Assembly: GCA_036939975.1 (NCBI GenBank)
Contig: JALLPB010001115.1
Location: 1 to 11,144 of the forward strand
Direction: 5' to 3'
DNA: 11,144 bases
DNA from: Cyclostephanos tholiformis
Taxonomy: Eukaryota; Bacillariophyta; Thalassiosirophyceae; Thalassiosirales; Thalassiosiraceae
Shown: positions 9,056-11,144 of the stretch, piece after piece
Layout of the letters: every line of letters begins with the position of its first letter
Numbering within the stretch: the stretch's first letter is position 1
Made by a program: the position numbers and the translations under genes
The notes under the pieces: model-generated
Told to the model about the DNA's origin: nothing
The model's input: only the letters and a program-made list of their open reading frames with translations
The model's database searches: none

Positions 9056-9273
9056 ATGGTATACTCTTAACCAATTCCTACATATGATGATATTTTTATG
9101 TTAATCTGATGTGAAAATGTGATTCATGCATCATATCATGTAAAAGGAGTCCCTTTTTTCCCACATGCATTTTACTTAAATTGATTCATACTTTTTCCTG
9201 GGATTGCAACAACATATCTCGATATTACCAGATAGCTAACGTCTAAATCAGCGAGTTACCGCACCCCCGTGAT

Positions 9274-9307
9274 TTGCATCGTTCAGCCTAGTACCTGACC
9301 GATGCAA
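9274..9307. repeat. 13-bp hairpin with one mismatch upstream of the LINE reading frames
   Basis: TTGCATCGTTCAG (9274-9286) and CTGACCGATGCAA (9295-9307) are reverse complements with one mismatch, around an eight-base loop. A further TTGCATCGG occurs at about 9324. It lies about 200 bases before the first LINE-related reading frame and may form structure in the element's 5' UTR; that is inference. Confidence 0.55.
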
Positions 9308-9475
9308 TTCACCATGTCCCTTCGTTGCATCGGTTAACGAAATAGTCGCAAGTTAAATCCCCTGCATCGCCATAGGCTTAGCGGGTATGGCTATCACCGT
9401 ATTATGGCAGATTGCCCATGGTTGTCGTCTTCCATCTACAAAAATAAACACCAAAAACCGATCATATCTACGTAG

Positions 9476-10170
9476 GAATTAGTATGGTTAGACAAATCCG
9501 CCTCTCCACCCATTGTGCCATCACCATGGCCACCGGAATGCCCCTACGCGGTCTACTACACGGACGACGCGACACCCACGTTCCACATGCCCTTCCAATC
9601 CGACGTCCACCACGCGCGGACTGTCCATGGACCTCCATTGTGCCCAGCTCGTCTGTTGACTTGTCACACACGATGATGACATACTCGAATGTGGTACAAT
9701 GCATATCGTGCCCCTTGCAACGGCGATTCTTTTGCATTCAACACCAGCCACTGCCTTCACCAACGAAGCCTGCACATCCATCGTTTGCATGCCCTCTTCG
9801 ACTAGGCGGATGGCGCTGGCATGCCCTGCTCCACCGCCTAGAATCACTATTATCACCTATAATTGTCATGGCCCAGCCCCACCCCAAAATGACCTTCGAC
9901 ATCGTCAGCCACTGGCTGCCATTTGTATCCCTTGTGGAACACAATGACTATCAGCGGGACTCAGTTCAGGACAACCCATTTTCAGGCATTGCCCTGGCCA
10001 CTGCTACCAACGTTGACTCCGTCGAATACACCACGACCCACGACCCGAATTATAGTGTTGGTGATGATCTTAATTGGACTTATGATGCCACCTCTCATCC
10101 TCCCCCTCCCGACATTTCTCCACTGCGCCACACTTCTCCCATTACCCACCCTCCTCACCGACACTCCCTC
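9476..10170 (+). pseudogene. Probable N-terminal coding region of the LINE, frames disrupted
   Basis: Frame 1 is open from an ATG at 9484 up to the endonuclease domain and could in principle be one protein (M V R Q I R L...). Frame 2 is open from 9476 to about 9670 and gives a less compositionally odd segment (CPYAVYYTDDATPTFHMP). Frame 3 is open from about 9653 to 9947 (THDDDILECG at its start). I therefore suspect the original reading passed from frame 2 to frame 3 and then into frame 1, the endonuclease frame, through two small indels. I recognise no domain. A His/Pro/Thr-rich stretch (about 10093-10170) directly precedes the endonuclease. Confidence that this is LINE-derived is moderate; in the exact frame path it is low. 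Confidence 0.4.
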
Positions 10171-11144
10171 AATATCTGCCGCATAATCACTCAGAATGTC
10201 CACGGACTTTGGCGTCGACAGCGAAATGGCGACGGCCTCATCGTACCAAATTGCGAGCAAGACTTGACAAAACTGGAATATCTCATCCATCAAATGTGAT
10301 GCAATGACATCGAAGCATGGCTTGTACAGGGGACATGGCTAGAGGATGATGCCTTCGACACAATCATTGGAGGCTACCACATATTTTGCACAAACTCACC
10401 AGTGGGGGACACAGGACGTGCCCATCTGTTTCACGGGGTTGCCATCATCCTCTCCCCTCAATTCTACCAAGCGTGGAAACATGCCGGCTCCTCCATGCCT
10501 CTCACAATGGACCCATCAGGTCCGTTTGCTGGTCGCTTCATTGGTGTCCTGCTTAAATTTGACTGTCGCGACTATCGACGCAGGAAAATCAAAGGGAAGT
10601 CACTGCACATCTGCCTGGTGTCTGCGTACCATCCTTGCCATGATGCCCCCCACAATGGCTTCAACAATGTCCTCGCGTCCTTACTACACGAACTACCGCG
10701 GAACACCCGAGTCATCATGGGGGCTGATGTTAATGCCAAACTGGGACGCCGAGACTGTGCCGAACTTCGGCCAGTGCTTGGTCCACACGGACCCGATTGC
10801 CGGAATACACGTGGTACCAATCTGCTTTCTACCTACCTCTCCCACGGTCTCCGAGTCGAAAACACATTTTTTGCTGCACCAAGCCATTACACATTCACAA
10901 ACATTAATGATGGCAACCAAACGATGATCGACATCTTTGCATGCTCCCATCAGCTCCACTGCAAAATTAAAAACTGCTGTATCACGTTGGGCAGGGTACT
11001 AGAGAGTGATCATACTGCTCTTTGATTAGATATTGTGATGACGTTGCTAAAACATATGACAACTCCTGCACTCACCCACGGCACCATTTACTGGAACAAA
11101 ATTGCTACTGATCAAACGACGGCTCGACGCTACAATGAGATACT
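10171..11144 (+). pseudogene. LINE endonuclease domain (EEP/APE-like), interrupted by two TGA codons
   Basis: In one constant frame the family's landmarks appear in order: TQNVHG (10189-10206, metal-binding Asn), QGTWLED (10327-10347) where the family has QET and the metal-binding Glu, VSAYHP (about 10618-10635), GADVNA (10720-10737, catalytic Asp/Asn), MIDIF (about 10924-10938) and SDHTAL (11005-11022, catalytic Asp-His). TGA codons interrupt at 10297-10299 and 11023-11025; the frame is otherwise open to the window end. The Glu position is Gly (GGG at 10330-10332). A cellular EEP protein or a reassigned UGA is unlikely, since Sec8 and the protease contain no in-frame TGA. It is expected to cut target DNA to prime reverse transcription in an intact element; this copy should not work. 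Confidence 0.82.

Larger units (their letters stand above)
8392..9475. other. AT-rich intergenic spacer, no supported gene
   Basis: No coding frame of note. The first part should contain the 3' UTR of the protease gene. Small structures are visible: TCACAG/CTGTGA arms (8820-8825 and 8835-8840), TGTGATGG/CCATCACA arms (8836-8843 and 8895-8902), a cluster of GTGAAAA repeats (9001-9055, with another copy near 9109), and a 13-bp hairpin at 9274-9307. From about 9230 the base composition becomes less AT-rich, and this final part may already be the 5' UTR of the LINE element that follows. None of the short inverted repeats has flanking target-site duplications that I can recognise. Confidence 0.55.
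9476..11144 (+). mobile_element. Degraded non-LTR retrotransposon (LINE), 5' part, cut by the window end
   Basis: The identifiable core is an apurinic-type endonuclease domain of the exonuclease-endonuclease-phosphatase fold, from 10171 on, which in LINEs precedes the reverse transcriptase. That enzyme would lie beyond 11144 and is not seen. Upstream, 9476-10170 has overlapping open frames that look like one coding region broken by frameshifts. The true 5' end is uncertain; the composition change near 9230 is a candidate, and the 3' end is outside the window. Two stop codons and a lost catalytic residue indicate an inactive copy. A LINE is favoured over a cellular nuclease because of the long N-terminal extension, the decay, and the uninterrupted frame toward the window edge. 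Confidence 0.75.

Noticed and set aside
9230..9420. Possible tRNA-like fold
   Set aside because: A hairpin is present, but I could not find a D-arm, anticodon arm and GTTC-type T-arm in the correct spacing with an acceptor stem.
10297..10299. TGA as a recoded sense or selenocysteine codon
   Set aside because: The two cellular genes here contain no in-frame TGA, no selenocysteine structure is visible, and other decay (lost Glu, likely frameshifts) points to a dead copy.

Overview
The window is nuclear DNA from a eukaryote, most likely a diatom or closely related stramenopile alga. Genes are split by short GT-AG introns (86-398 bp), one product is a core eukaryotic trafficking protein, and the protease carries the Pro-Thr linker (PTKSPTPPP-type) common in diatom extracytoplasmic proteins. 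A degraded LINE-type retrotransposon adds to the picture. Genus and species cannot be told from the sequence alone.

Layout. 1-1596: AT-rich, non-coding as far as I can see, with a short perfect hairpin (93-114) and a degenerate tandem repeat (about 415-840). 1597-5939, minus strand: a complete four-exon gene for the exocyst subunit Sec8/EXOC4 (1251 residues as spliced here). 5940-6383: a 444-bp divergent intergenic region that must hold both promoters. 6384-8391, plus strand: a complete three-exon gene for a membrane-anchored or secreted subtilisin/proteinase K-like (S8) protease of 565 residues, with an I9-type propeptide, intact Asp/His/Ser triad, Pro-Thr linker and a small six-cysteine C-terminal module. 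8392-about 9230: AT-rich spacer with short degenerate repeats. About 9230-11144, plus strand: the 5' part of a non-LTR retrotransposon, running off the window. Its apurinic-type endonuclease domain is interrupted by two TGA codons and lacks the usual catalytic Glu.

Gene relations. Sec8 is expected in the exocyst complex, which tethers secretory vesicles to the plasma membrane. The divergently transcribed protease is itself predicted to be secretory cargo. A shared bidirectional promoter is possible, but a functional link is only an inference from adjacency. The 5' half of Sec8 and all of the protease lie in a strikingly GC-rich, homopolymer-rich block (about 3900-8400), while the 3' half of Sec8 and both flanks are much less GC-rich. 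I found no operon, CRISPR array, rRNA or convincing tRNA. I do not see a clearly new multi-gene system. The most interesting items are the protease's cysteine-rich tail, the introns sitting directly at its active-site motifs, the composition step inside one gene, and the decay pattern of the LINE.
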